DNA of 64,000 nucleotides from Hofstenia miamia (GCA_004352715.1 SCFE01000036.1:347749-411748), one strand, 5' to 3'. Positions 35,915 to 48,979 are shown, counted from the stretch's first letter. Program-made: numbers and translations. The notes: generated from the sequence alone by a model not told the origin.

Positions 35915-38900
35915 CGTGGGAGTACCCATGATTATCTAATGGGGGTCACATCTCAGTAATCAACTTGAATGATCAAAAGTGGGGTGATATTTTCAAAAAT
36001 TTGGCACAAGTGTACCTTGAAAATGTATCTCACCACCATTTTAATTATTAACAATTTTATAATTTTTTCAATTCTTTTTATTTAAGCAATCAAGGTCAAT
36101 GTTAAAGAAATGGCGGGGAACATTGAACTATTCCAGCCCTCCTTGCCAAAAGGTTTAGAAAAAACTGCGCACAAATTTTTCGGATTATCAAATATACGAA
36201 ATATTGCTACTGCATTAACTTTGAAAAATCTAAAATTTAAGAGTAATGTTTGCTTATAAAAACATAAGTACTAATTAAATTCTTAACTTCTATTCATTGT
36301 CTAATGTTTTCATTTGGCCTAAAGATAATCAATCATAAACTTCTATGGCTTTTCCAGAATTCATCTCAATTCAATTATAGAATTTGACAGAATAGTCAAT
36401 TGCAATTAAGATATTGCTTCAAAAGAGATCTTACCTTTAAATTAAATTTAATCCTACTTTCTAATTCTCAACTGCTGAAAGATTTCTCAATCAAATTTAA
36501 GACTGGCTATTAAACCTCTCAATCTTAATATGAGTTTTACAGTTGCAAAATTAGTCAAGCAACATTCATGAATGAAAATAAGAGGCCTTAATAATAGCTT
36601 TATCTTCAATTGGTAAATTCAAGCGCAATATGACCTACTAACTTAGTACCTACATTTTTTCTTACTTATTTGCTCTTTGTTTTGGGTTTTTTGCTATCTA
36701 CAATTTACACGATGTAATTACTTATAATTCTCACAGTTCGTTTCTAATTTGTATATAATTCAGAAAATTCTTCCTGCAATATTAAAGTCTAAGAAATAGG
36801 ATTTGTACATTTCTAAAATGTTAATATGCTGTGCTTCCTTGCTTCAAAAGATTAACTTCCAAAAGCGATAAATGCCTGAGATTTACACTGAATAGACAAA
36901 TCAGCACGTCCAAATATCCATTTCTTGGATTAAGTCATATGAAATTATTGAATATCAAATTAAATATACATTCGTATCCATTTTATCCAAAAATGATAAG
37001 CGGTTGAAAACAATGCACAATATTTGCATTGTGATATTTAGTAGGGAATCTAGTGTTTTCGATTATATTGTGCATAATAGTAAAAGGTATACCATAACTT
37101 CAACGCGGTTTTTGATCTCTGATAAGTTAGAGTTTAGATTCATATATCGAACTACTGCTATCAATATATTTTCTATACGTTCTGAAAAATTGTCTCACAG
37201 TCTTTAGCATTATTAATGATACATTTTGTATTCTTTTAACGCATTAATCACTGCATTCATTTTTTTAGAAATATCGATTTTAGAATCTAATTTTTAATTG
37301 TTCGATATCTTCGGTAAGTGAGATTTAAATTTCAATCATTGATGTAAGGTCCGATAGATTGAAATAACATAAGTCATTGAACGATTCAAAATTTCCGATT
37401 ACGACAATAACTAATCATTATTATTGACAATTAAAGGAATGCCGTTTCCATCCCCAACTGCTCCCCGTGAAATACAGACAGCAACAGAGCGTACCGTTGT
37501 TCATGTTCTTGTGCATCACTATCGTTGCCAAGGTCACTGAGCCTATGTTATCAAGAAAAATCTTCTGGAGGTTGATGGCTGGATCGTCTCAGAAGGCGCA
37601 ATAAGAAAGATGTGGAACAAGAAACACAAAAAGATTGCAAAAATGATGTTGTTGGAATTGAATGACGATATTGATTAGTGATAATGAATGATTAGATATC
37701 TATGTTAATTGATTTTAGATGCACATACACCATGAATATATAACTTTTGTATCAATATGCTTTCTTTTCATTAACAAATGAGTCCAAAAATGTCGGTTTG
37801 AATCATTTAACGTTAATCGAAAACCGCGTCGAAGTTACGGTACACCCTTATCTGTAAAGTTAAGAAAAAGTGGGCATTACAGTTCAACAATTGTTAAAAG
37901 TGAGAATGTATCTATAACACATGATACTTTATGATTTTTGCAAATCACAACCAACAACAGATCTCCTTCACAGATTGTCGGGATTGGGTCCAGGTATTGG
38001 AAAAGATGGGCATATATTAAAAAGCTGACTACCTAAGCAAATTAACGGGAATGTAATGATGCTATATAGTTTATAAGCAATGTGTTAAAAAATAAAATTA
38101 GGATTTAGACAATTTGCATTAGTATCATATACTCTTAAAAAATTTAATATTGAATTTCAGTGTTACATTATATTAAAAGTTTAAAACATGTTCAATTTGG
38201 TGTTGCCAACAGAAAAATTGAAGAAAATTTTTAGGCAAAGATCATAAAAATGGGCAGAATTTGCATTAATTTAAATCATCCTGGTCTTCTCGAAGTCTTG
38301 GGTGTAAATTTTTGGCACCTGCTCATCTCTTATCTGTTCTACATCATTTCTCTAGATGCCAAATTTAATCTCTTTTATCTAACTCCAAGCGAGTTTATGC
38401 ACAAATCATGTTTTCAAATTGATTGCTATTGTAATATTTTGGTGCCAACATAGTTCTTCCAGTAAAAAACTCAAATGATAAATTTTGAATTATGAATGTA
38501 AATTTTTCGATGTTCCTTCTTTATACATGCATGAATACATGTTAAGTCTTGCACCATCTTTGCAGGCTTATATTCTTTGTAACATGAAACTTTTTTAGCG
38601 TCAAATTTTTTGTAAGCATTTTGTAGATAATCAGTATGTCCATAAAATTAAACTCTAACAATGGCAGGTTTTTCTTCGAATTACCTTTTCGGTGAAATAA
38701 TTTTCGAAATTAATGCAAATGTTTACGAGATTAAATATATTATTCTCTCATAACCCCTGAGCTTACTGCCCAAAAGTTGTGAGAAAATTCAAATTGAGTT
38801 CTGTACAAAAAGTTTAGAGAGAACAATGCTAGTTTTAGACAGGAGGTTAAATTTAAGAATAAGTATTAAATGAAATTGAACTTAAAAATAGATAAAATAC

Positions 38901-39955
38901 ATTTCTCAAATTGAACAGACTATTTGGTATGAATCCAAAAATGTTCTTCACTTTTTGCATAATTAATTAATTGGCTTAAAATCCAAAAGAAATTCTGTCA
39001 TGGATTTTGTCTCTTTATTGTCCTTTGTCTTGTATTAAATGCAATATATTATATTGTTAAATGAACAACAATATATTTAAAGCACCTAAAATTGTAACTA
39101 GTTAGCAGCTATTTCTCGACGCATGCAACTAAATTAATTAAGACATTTCATCTTGATATTTAATTCAGCGAGGTGCGCGAAGAAATTAATGAAACAAATA
39201 TAATTTTGGATATAATTACACTCGTTTTTACTCCCATTGTTTTGTAATTTGAAAACGTAATTTTTCGACAATCATAGTGTGAGTGGAATGTTCATGTTGA
39301 CATAAATAATCTGAAATTTTAATGCAATCGGTTTTTAAAGCATTCAACTCAAATTACCTAACAACAAATTTTACAGTACACTAAGTCATGCGACTTAAAT
39401 TTATCTAGACAAATACGGAAGCAACAATGCCATTGTTTCCTGGTGTATGTAATACGAACACAACAATTTGATAAGGGCAAACTGTTTTATGATAATATTT
39501 TTCTTTTAGCTTGTTCCTCTAATTTTGTGATTCTGTAAATGAAATTGTTTTGCAATTCAACAAATTATAATAATTATGCAAATTTTCTAAAAATTTCTAA
39601 TTCTTAAGAGCTTCAGTAAAATAAATTTTTTGTGATCCATTGACTTCCTATCAATAACGCCTTATGTTCTATCTATTAAAAATACACTTAATTTATCACT
39701 GCATTCAAAGTTGATTACTAAATTGTACCAAATGATGACATCATTGATGACATCTTCTAGGTGTACCAGTGGTGTGTGCAACAAAAGGCGACACCTGTGC
39801 TCAAGTGGCTTCAAAGTGATTTCTATTGTAAATTAAAATGTTTCTCTCAAATTCTTTCTGATTTTTATTAAGATTCTTATGATATAATTTTTCATTTTGT
39901 GTTTTCTAAGTTCTTCATTTTAAGGCGTATATAAACTTCTGCAATAGCTTTGTAG

Positions 39956-39958
<3 letters not shown>

Positions 39959-39991
<33 letters not shown>
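39959..39991. repeat. (TA)n microsatellite
   Basis: About 16 TA units. Confidence 0.95.
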
Positions 39992-39992
<1 letters not shown>

Positions 39993-41750
39993 GATTTTTT
40001 AAAAGAAGTTAAATAACCAGTCTTGTTTTTAAAATGTAATTAGATAAAAACAATTCTTAGCAATGCTATATATAATTTTTGGAGATATTATATTTATAAT
40101 TTTTTTTAATATAATCAAAATAATGTAAGCTAATTGTAATACTTAATAATATTATCAATTTTGCAAGTCTTATATGTAGATTCCAAATATTCTCTTAGAC
40201 TTTTGAAATTCTTTTTGTGGGCTATGCAGCAATCACTAAAAAGATGTTAGATCAAGCAAAAAAAACAAATGAAATGTTGATTTCAATATGTAGCTTTTCA
40301 TTTAAAATTCAATAAAACAACTTTCAAATTGATCCATCTTTGAAATATATAATTTAAATTTTTTAATTTACCATTTGAAAAAGAGGTGCACTCAAAAAAT
40401 TTCCTTAGCAAGGAACCTAGAAAATTATAGAACATATAAAAAATATTTTTTCATATGTAATATTTAAATAAAAGCTACTAAGAGAAATTTCAATATAATT
40501 TACTTAATCCCATAGTAAAAGTGTAATTGATCATATATATAAATTTTCTATATACATATTTATATTTAAGAGTGAATAAAAACCTTTAAGGTTAATCCAA
40601 TATGAATTCAGTTTGAAATAGTGGTATACATTGGAATAGTTAAATCTTTTAAGAGTACTGATTACAACAAACTTTCTTAACTTTTCAATAATTATAAATG
40701 ATAAGTTGTACATAGTCAATTTCTTAAAAGAATAAAAACGTTCTTCCCCCAAACAAATGCAAAAATGTCGAAAAATCTAAAAAAATACTTCATAAAAAAC
40801 ACTATCAGTTAACACATTTCGACGATCTGATAAGAAATTGGAATTTTTAGGTAATTGTACTACTACCCCGCATGTATGAATTCTGCCAGTAGTATTAATG
40901 TTTCGTACTGCATATATACCTAAGCGGTAGCGCCTAGAGCACCGATTACAGTGTTTTGGTCCGAGAGGAGTTGGACTAGGGACGAAACCGCAAACGAAAA
41001 CTAGTGTCAGCCTGCGAAGTATAACTTGAAGTTGCATTTAAATTTTGATTTGTAATAAGTCGCGCATGACATAATTTTTCTACATGCACTCTGCAACTTA
41101 ATTATTTAAAATGCTTCTTTAATGGGTATAACTCTTCAAAGCTTGAATAGTGAAGAATTTCCTTAGATAGTGTGTCATAGTATTTTTAAAAAGAACAATC
41201 GACAGGTGCCTCATCTCTATGGAAAACTTTAAATCAATGATGAGCACTTCATCCAATTATATTTCCAGAAAATCCGCCGATTACTTAACGTTTTCTAAAT
41301 TATGTATTTTGCTCAAGTCTGAAAAACTTTTACGCAAGCCACACCAAATTTTTTATACTTATCCCATATGATGGAGTCTGTGCGGACTAACCAAAACACA
41401 TATATTTTGGTGAATATGAAAAATACGGAATTAGGTTTGAAACAATATCCCATCAACATGATAATTGGATTAGGAAAAAACCAATGAATTCTCTAATCAC
41501 GTGAAATTTAAATTGTTATTATATAAGGATATCTGATCATTTGGGATATAATATTTTGACCAAAAAAGATAGCAATTGTTTCCAGTAGAAATATTAATTT
41601 TAATATTTTCTGAAAAAACTTAACCTAAATAAAGGAAATGTTTATCTTTTTAGAGAAAAAAAATCCTTTACTAAAGTACAAGCAATCCGATCAAATACAC
41701 GCACAACGACAAAAATTTGACAGTGTGAGATATGGTAACATATATTAATT

Positions 41751-41797
41751 ATATATATATATATATATAGATTGATAGATAGATACATAGATAGCTG
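41751..41797. repeat. (TA)n followed by (GATA)n-like tract
   Basis: TA units to about 41769, then GATTGATAGATAGATACATA-type tetranucleotide repeats. Confidence 0.9.
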
Positions 41798-41915
41798 TAT
41801 TCAAAAGACTGTTGTATTCTAAATTTGAGATAATTGAATATGTTGCCATTATCAATATAAGACCCATAAGCACAGTGCATCTCAAAAGTACAACAAAAGA
41901 AATACAACATGAACA

Positions 41916-41916
<1 letters not shown>

Positions 41917-41946
<30 letters not shown>
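41917..41946. repeat. (TA)n microsatellite
   Basis: About 15 TA units. Confidence 0.95.
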
Positions 41947-41947
<1 letters not shown>

Positions 41948-42623
41948 CATATATTTTAAAAATTGAAAAACTATATATTTATGTTTCTCTTTCACAAATG
42001 CAGAATTGAAAAACTTTAAAGAGCATCCCTTAAAAATAAAAGCATACTTAAAATTGTTTTGAGCCAATTATATTTACGTAATAAATACCTTAAACAAAAT
42101 TAATATACACTTTTAGCCAATTAATTACGTAATAGCTATAATCTTTCAATTAAGTTTTCAGCAAAAATAATTCGGCAAAACTTTCTATATAAACCGTTGA
42201 AATAATAACGTAATTTGCTCATCATTATGTTGGATCCATAACAACTAATGAGAAGTTGTTTCGAATAAAATTTATGAAATGCACAGATTGGAAAATATTT
42301 GTTTGTTTCTTAGAATGGTTCAATTATCCTAACATTACAAATTTTTAGCGAACAAGATGTCTCATTTAGGGAGGTATTTGCGGTTCTTAGACAGCACTAA
42401 GAAAAATATCAATGTAAATATTATGCTGTTCTTCAAAATATGTATGATTATGTCGTATATGAACAAGGATATATTTTCTCTGCTTGTGTTTCTAAGGCAC
42501 ACGTTTAAGACAGTTTCTTGGAAGAAAATTCGCTAAGGGAAGTGTGCGAAAACGAAGCTAGTAAATTTCATAAGTTAATACATTATTTTTATTTAAATTT
42601 CATTTTATGAAATGATGTCTGTT

Positions 42624-42626
<3 letters not shown>

Positions 42627-42662
<36 letters not shown>
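42627..42662. repeat. (TA)n microsatellite
   Basis: About 18 TA units. Confidence 0.95.
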
Positions 42663-42663
<1 letters not shown>

Positions 42664-43662
42664 TAGATGTTTTGCACAATCAAACACGTAGTAACACTAT
42701 GTAAAAATAATTCATCTATAATTGGCATTTTGTACATGTAAAAATGTAAGCAGGTTTACTCTCTACCATATATTGATAAGATATTTGCGATTTATAAAAA
42801 AATTCCGTGCTTTTTCTGAAGTTAATTAACACATTTGCCATCAATTATGTATTTATTTTTAATTAAGGCATACTTGTTAACTATCATGTTGTTATAAAAA
42901 ATAGTTTCTCGTTTTTTATTAAGGCTATTTATGGAATAATTTTTACCTACGAGGGATTTATAAAACATATTTCTTCTTTTCTTCTGGGTTAATTCAAATT
43001 TAATTTTTTGCGTTGTTTTAACCAAACTCAAGTATATTAGCTATATACGAATGCATTTATCAAGAATTTGTCATGCTTTTTGATTAAAATCATTTATAAA
43101 TTTCTTAATAACATGGAAGTTTGAAAATATGTTATAGTTAGGATTAAAACAAAAAAGTTACACTCTACTGTAGCAACGGCAACATAACATGTCAAAAGAG
43201 ATATGTAGTGACGTAAAGGTTTTTGGGTATGTAGCTGTAACTGAATGATTTATGAAGTACTGCAGCGCAACTTTTGCATACGTTTTGAAGAATTGCATAT
43301 GTAAGCGATGTTAGTTCTTTGCACGAAGCTTTGCTATGAATGTTTTGCAAATTGATTAAATGCAAAATGCAATTTAGTTAGTTGAATTTTTACTGTGAAG
43401 GATTGTCATTCAATTTTGATAAAAATTATGAATCACTAACACTTCTTTTTTTGCAACATAGCATAGATAATCACGTTGTTATATTGCTTGCATTACAAAA
43501 ACCATTTTAATGGAAAGCATAGTTGCAACTTGGGTTTACATTTCAAATGTAATTGAATGTAGGTGAGGGAATTATACAGAAATAGTACTACAAATTTGAA
43601 AAGGAGTTAAATTTGAGCTACATTTTTTCATATCTTTACCATTATTTATGAGTGAATGATAA

Positions 43663-43668
<6 letters not shown>

Positions 43669-43721
<53 letters not shown>
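43669..43721. repeat. (TA)n microsatellite
   Basis: About 26 TA units, the longest fully sequenced tract in the window. Confidence 0.95.
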
Positions 43722-43725
<4 letters not shown>

Positions 43726-44469
43726 GCTAGTTAACAGATAGAAATTATAGAGGATCATAACGTATTGGTTAGAATTAAATATTTTACTTTTGTGCGATTA
43801 TCAAACAGCTTCCACTATAAAATTATAAAATATATAGAAATCTGCGAATACTATATAAATTATGCAGCATAATGAATGAGGTAACATTATCTTCATATGT
43901 ACTGAGGAAGGATTCCGTGTAGAAAGCATCAGCTTAAAATCGAATAAAATGACGTGAATTATCACACCTGCATAAAGTGCTTATCCAAAATTGAATGTGC
44001 TTCAGTGAAAATTTAATACAGAATTAGGTAAATAAGACGTTAATTGCCCAACTTCATTCATATCAATTACGCGTTAATTATACGGTATTTGATTTCCTAT
44101 TACCGGTGACCTCAAACTAGGTCCAAATTCCTAGAAAGCTTATGGTATGATGTATCAGTGAAGTAATACGAAAAATGTTGCGGCTTTCAACATTGACTTC
44201 GGTTAACAGTTTCGCCAAGCTTTGTAATACTGGGAATATTGTATTTTTGCAGTTTGCATTTACAGAAAAAAATGCATGTGGATTTAATAGAAGTCAGATA
44301 TGTAGTACATAAACAATTAATATTAAAATCCTTAATAGATATAATAAATTTGAATGAAATAAATTAGTTAAAAGCATTTCAATATAAATTTATTAGGACA
44401 GATCCAATGAATTTAAAATTGTTTTTCTGTTCAGTAATTGCACAGTGGCAGAAATTTACAATACAAATT

Positions 44470-44475
44470 ACTTAC
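44470..44475 (-). other. Splice donor of TMEM200-like exon
   Basis: A GTAAGT consensus on the minus strand follows codon 136. Reading past it gives only a short unrelated tail before a stop, supporting real splicing here. Confidence 0.65.
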
Positions 44476-44883
44476 AAGTAGGCGCCTTTCGCCATGTAAA
44501 AGTTTGTCCTTCTCATTGTAGATAACAACACATGTGCATAGAATAAGAAAACCACCGACACCCATTATTCCGGGTCCAACAAAACGCAAGTTGTACAAGA
44601 TGCGGAATTGTAGATAACGTCCTTGCGACTTGAGGGCTGTTTGAGCGTGAGCTCCGGGCTTTGTGATCGGGTCATCAAGATGCATGATTTCTGTGGCACT
44701 GAATCCCGTTAAACACGTGCCCAGACCTGCAATAAATATGAATGCACCAACTACAATCACTATGAAGCACTTCCACGTAATTTTCACACGTACCTCGCTT
44801 CGCTTCTTACGTTTTCTGCGTCGCTTTCTTCTGCGTTTAGGTATGGTCTCCAATTCTGCATCAGTTCTGACACAGTTTTTCAT
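44476..44883 (-). CDS. TMEM200-like two-pass membrane protein, 5' coding exon
   Basis: A 136-codon coding exon from ATG at 44883 to a consensus donor (CTACTT then GTAAGT, 44475-44470). The predicted protein starts with a short acidic stretch, then a very basic block (residues about 16-34, KRRRKRRRKRKKR), a membrane segment (about 38-61, CFIVIVVGAFIFIAGLGTCL), an extracellular or lumenal loop of about 40 residues, and a second membrane segment (about 101-121) opening with RFVGPGIMGVGGFLIL, followed by YNEKDKLLHGERR. The order of basic region, TM1, loop, GP-x-xMGxG TM2 and a charged exit matches the TMEM200A/B/C family, whose function is poorly known. Vertebrate TMEM200 is, to my knowledge, encoded in one coding exon; here it splits just after TM2. 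The frame is open upstream to a possible acceptor (TTAATTGTAG near 44950), so the exon may include 5' UTR or more coding sequence. The rest of the protein was not found. Confidence 0.65.
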
Positions 44884-44950
44884 GTGGAGCGATCGGGCTA
44901 TACGAATGGTCGAGGCGGAGTGGCATGCGTGTCTAAATGCTACAATTAAG

Positions 44951-47380
44951 GTGATTAAATTGGAAACGAACGACGATTGAAAAAGGTGTTATTGAAGTAA
45001 CGCTAGAGGGGCAACGTAATTGTGCTAGTGTTCTCTGCCAACGTCCAATAATCACAAAGGATTCCTCACCGAGAATAGTCGCATGTTAATTAATGTCAAA
45101 AAGCCCAATACCCTATGGTCAAATAAAGTAATTCAATTTTATGAGTGCAGGAACGTAGTGTCAAACAATTTAAATGTTCCTGTAACTTCTCTCTCTAACT
45201 TTCCCACTTCTACCTTGATTTGATAAGCAACTTAACGGCGATTTCCTTTTTTCTCTACTATCTAATTTTCTTTGATAATTTACACATTTAGTACTATAAA
45301 TGCATCCATTATCTTTTTTCCAAGTTTTCCGTAGTTTATTTAATTATAGTTTTAATTTAATTGACTTCAATTACAAAAATTCCCTCCAAATTCTTCTTGA
45401 GTTCATGTTTTCAAGTTCATGGAATTTCATAAATTCATCAAAAACAAACGTGATTTTGGCATTGAAAGGTTCAATGAATTTAGATAATACAGAAAATATC
45501 TGGATTTTGGAGCTTGGTAATCCTTTATTTTACAAAAAAAATTTAAATTTTCACTCAGTTCGATTCTTTGAAAATTAGGAATTTGATTCTTAAAAAATTC
45601 TTACTTAATCCCTAAATTTTTATTAAGGAATTAAGCGATATTTTTGTAAGCTTAGAAATAACTTGGCATATGTAATATATAGTTTATAAAAAATAGAGGA
45701 AGCAATTCACGAACATAATTAACTTTTTAACCTCAATGAATTATTTTTTCAAGAATCATTAATGCAAAAAATATTTTGAAGTATTGAGCATTTTGGAAAT
45801 ATTTTTGAAAACAAGCAATCGACTCGAAAAAATTAGTAAATTGATTCTACAATATTATTTCTATAAAAACCTGTAGAAAAGAGATTCAAATTGCTACATG
45901 CTTAATATAGATATAAATAAAATGTGACGACATAACAAATTTCCACTGATATTGTTAGCGTAAGGGCCTGTTTCATCTACACGATTTAATCGGGCCGTAC
46001 ATATTCCAATAATGATATTGACTTGTCTTCGATTTTCAGGGTGAAATGAAGAGGACAATTTGAGAATTTGCAACTTTAGAATTCAAAGTGAATCTATATT
46101 TCTTTGAGAAATGTTGGCAGAAATTTTTGTGAACATTTGAGCGAATGTTCTTCATTCAAATATTCTGCCCTAAATTTTAATTTAGTACATCGTAAGTGAA
46201 ACTTCTTATGCAAAGTGAAAGATATTAATGAAATACTATTCAAAGCTTAGTTTTATTAGTTCCCAAGTATTTAATCAACATATTTTCTTAAAATATCTTT
46301 GTATCAAATAAGATTAAATAAACGAATTTCGTAAAAGAATTTTAAGAAAATCAATGAATCAATAGATTCAAGTGTTCTGGTATCACCAATTTTCCTTCTA
46401 TTTACTGAACAATATCATATAATGGTTTTCCTAACTAAATTTATTTCCATTTCTTTATTGAAAGTTTCAGTTAACTACAAAAGAACATATCATTTCAAAT
46501 TCATGCTGCGATAATTTATTTAAGGACTTAAATTTCAATATCAAATGAATTTATGCCCTATGCTTGTGTGATAACATACATATAGTTGACACAATATTTT
46601 GATAAATAACTTAAATACTATATTAAAGAATTTAATATTTGATTACATATATATATATTTATATCCAGGTTAACACTTCACTTCTACATTGGATAAAACT
46701 TTGTGTAAAATTCCCTTTGTAATTGCTATTCATATGAATGGGTTAGGTTCCCCTGCGAATACAATCCTGTTTATATCTCAAAGATAACAAGAATATCTAC
46801 TGTTTCACAGTAGAATCATGAAAATCAACATGAAATTAGTAGATTGTACAAGTAAATTTATGCATTTTATTGTTTTAATAATGTAAATGTAATATATGAT
46901 GATGATTTAATTGTATGCAATGGAATGGCCTCTACAACGCCTAAGATTGAGAACATTTTACGCCTTAATTTAGCTAATTATTTTTTTGCCGCAGTGGAGA
47001 AGATCTTAAAAAAATATGCTGATAAACAAATCAACGGTTGATGTTTGTTTGAAGGATTTTGTCTCACCATGAGTGTAAATTTACCTCTAGAATTTCATGC
47101 AGTGAACAAAAATTGGAATGGGCTTATGATTTAGTTTCAAATATTACCTATTTTACTTATAGTAAAATTTTATTTGCAAATTGCTGTGGTAAAAATTTTT
47201 TTGTCAGTGTTATTTTTTAAGGTAAAGGAAATGGCGGTGACTTGTTATTTTTCCAATTTATAAGAAAATGCCTAGCTTTCATACTTTCATATTCAATTTT
47301 CCCAAAATCAGAAAACTGTGACTGTGACCGATTTGCCTCTGTACTCTTCTTCATTTTCTAGCAAAATATTAGTTTGATCA
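44951..47380. other. AT-rich flank upstream of the TMEM200-like exon
   Basis: It may include promoter or 5' exons on the minus strand, but none could be defined. A GTGAGG site near 45066 gives a stop when joined to the exon. The open frame at 45300-45578 has no recognisable content. Confidence 0.35.
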
Positions 47381-47806
47381 TATTTATATATATACATATA
47401 TATATATATNNNNNNNNNNNNNNNNNNNNNNNNNNNNNNNNNNNNNNNNNNNNNNNNNNNNNNNNNNNNNNNNNNNNNNNNNNNNNNNNNNNNNNNNNNN
47501 NNNNNNNNNNNNNNNNNNNNNNNNNNNNNNNNNNNNNNNNNNNNNNNNNNNNNNNNNNNNNNNNNNNNNNNNNNNNNNNNNNNNNNNNNNNNNNNNNNNN
47601 NNNNNNNNNNNNNNNNNNNNNNNNNNNNNNNNNNNNNNNNNNNNNNNNNNNNNNNNNNNNNNNNNNNNNNNNNNNNNNNNNNNNNNNNNNNNNNNNNNNN
47701 NNNNNNNNNNNNNNNNNNNNNNNNNNNNNNNNNNNNNNNNNNNNNNNNNNNNNNNNNNNNNNNNNNNNNNNNNNNNNNNNNNNNNNNNNNNNNNNTATAT
47801 ATATAT
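47381..47806. repeat. (TA)n microsatellite with assembly gap
   Basis: TA-rich flanks on both sides of N 47410-47795. Confidence 0.95.
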
Positions 47807-47824
47807 GGTAAATTGGTTTTGGGC

Positions 47825-48140
47825 AATACTTAGCGCGAAGGTTTCCATTTCCCCTTATACTTAGTGCGAATTTTGGGTTTGGCCAAACAAGCCACAGATC
47901 AGCTTATAAAAGTGTTTAGTGATGCAATTTAGGGTATTATATGTATGTCTATACAAATTTCGAAATTTTTTATACATTTTAAAAAAAAATAAGAAATATT
48001 TATATAGTATACTTAACGCAAACATAAAATAATATATAATGAAATATTTTATAGCACGAATATATATACTTAGAGCGAATATAAATATTGAAAATATCTA
48101 GCGAAAATATAAATATGAGTTTTAAATACTTAACGAATAT
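47825..48140. repeat. Degenerate dispersed array of TATACTTAGCGCGAA
   Basis: At least six variants of the same 12-15 bp word lie on one strand, irregularly spaced: about 47827 (CTTAGCGCGAA), 47858 (ATACTTAGTGCGAA), 48007 (TATACTTAACGCAAA), 48063 (TATACTTAGAGCGAA), 48094 (ATATCTAGCGAAAA) and 48124 (AATACTTAACGAA). Spacing of 30-150 bp is not that of a simple tandem repeat. Confidence 0.6.
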
Positions 48141-48180
48141 ATATGTATATATATATATTTATATATATATATATATATAT
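48136..48180. repeat. TA-rich microsatellite
   Basis: TA units with two interruptions. Confidence 0.9.
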
Positions 48181-48242
48181 TAACATGTCTATAACAGAAT
48201 TAGAATTTTTGAAAACAATTTATTAGATACAAAAGGAATAGA

Positions 48243-48440
48243 ATAATAAATGTCTATTAGATAATGTAATCACCATTGAGCCAAATATCTTTCTCACAAT
48301 GATCTATACAATTTTTTCCTCCTCCAACAACTTTGTTTTTTCAATAAAAGACAAGGCCTTTCGCGCAGCGGAAATCAGATCTTCTTTGTTTTCAAATTTT
48401 TGCTGTTGCAAGGTCGCGAACATGAACATTAGTGGTCAAT
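48243..48440 (-). pseudogene. Mariner-like transposase C-terminal remnant
   Basis: On the minus strand one frame reads LQQQKFENKEDLISAARKAL then SFIEKTKLL. After a frame change it continues CIDHCEKDIWLNGDYII-stop. This fits the C-terminus of mariner-type transposases (alternating 'kF.s.edl..A...fl' then 'RW.KCI...GdYi-stop'). The catalytic core is absent. Assigned from pattern only. Confidence 0.5.
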
Positions 48441-48803
48441 CTACAGAATACAATTCAATTTAAGTCAATTGCTGCTTCCATGAGCAATTATCCACCATAT
48501 CATCTAAATACTTGGGGATATGGGAGGAATTTAAAAGTTCTCCCAAGATACATTTCCTAGAAAAATAATTTTGATTTTAGCGTACGTCAGAGCACAAACA
48601 AATATTAGAAAAATTTATATATATATCATACTTGTCAATAGATTGATTTCTTGGATCCAGATCCATGAAAATCTTATGGATTAAAGATTTGGATTTCCAA
48701 CGATCAACCACCGATTATTAAAAAAACAACTAGCAAATCTTTAAAAAAAGTAGTTGTACTTTAACAGCGACATGAGCATAATGAAAATTACAACAAAATC
48801 AAT

Positions 48804-48870
48804 TAGGGCTCAGCAGTATACCGTGCCAAGTACAATACCGTGGTATTTTCCTATACCGTTGAATTTTCGA
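48804..48870 (+). mobile_element. Isolated hAT-type terminus
   Basis: TAGGGCTCAGCAGTATACCG followed by repeated TACCG words (CAATACCGTGG, CCTATACCGTT) resembles one end of a hAT element with subterminal TACCG/CGGTA repeats. The opposite end was not found and may have been lost when the LINE at 48980 inserted. Confidence 0.4.
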
Positions 48871-48979
48871 TAATAAAATGCAGACGTTTTGATAAGACTA
48901 AGAAAAAATAATTATTTATTTTTTATGATAAAGTTATTTAAATAATAAGGGACTCTACCTAGCATGGTTGTGGATAGGA

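Larger units (their letters stand above)
35915..44475. other. Long AT-rich interval, mostly unassigned
   Basis: No splice-bounded exon was found. A GC-richer patch at 37440-37680 on the plus strand reads as a mostly open frame with one internal stop (VHVLVHHYRCQGH, stop, AYVIKKNLLEVDGWIVSEG) and may be a decayed coding remnant of unknown family. A block at 40900-41040 is also GC-richer. The rest contains (TA)n tracts listed separately. It may be partly intron of the TMEM200-like gene, whose next exon must lie below 44475 on this strand. Confidence 0.35.

Noticed and set aside
36425-36490. AAAG-GTAAGA donor with CTTTCAG acceptor on the minus strand
   Set aside because: Every frame of the enclosed 41 bp contains a stop.
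39765-39820. hAT end CAGTGGTGTGTGCAACAAAA
   Set aside because: No second end, subterminal repeats or flanking duplication nearby; the short match is too common.
45060-45090. First coding exon for the TMEM200-like gene ending at GTGAGG near 45066
   Set aside because: Joining it to the acceptor near 44950 puts the downstream exon in a frame with an early TAG.
45965-46050. PIF/Harbinger end GGGCCTGTTTCATC at TAA
   Set aside because: No inverted partner or second TAA/TTA duplication was found.
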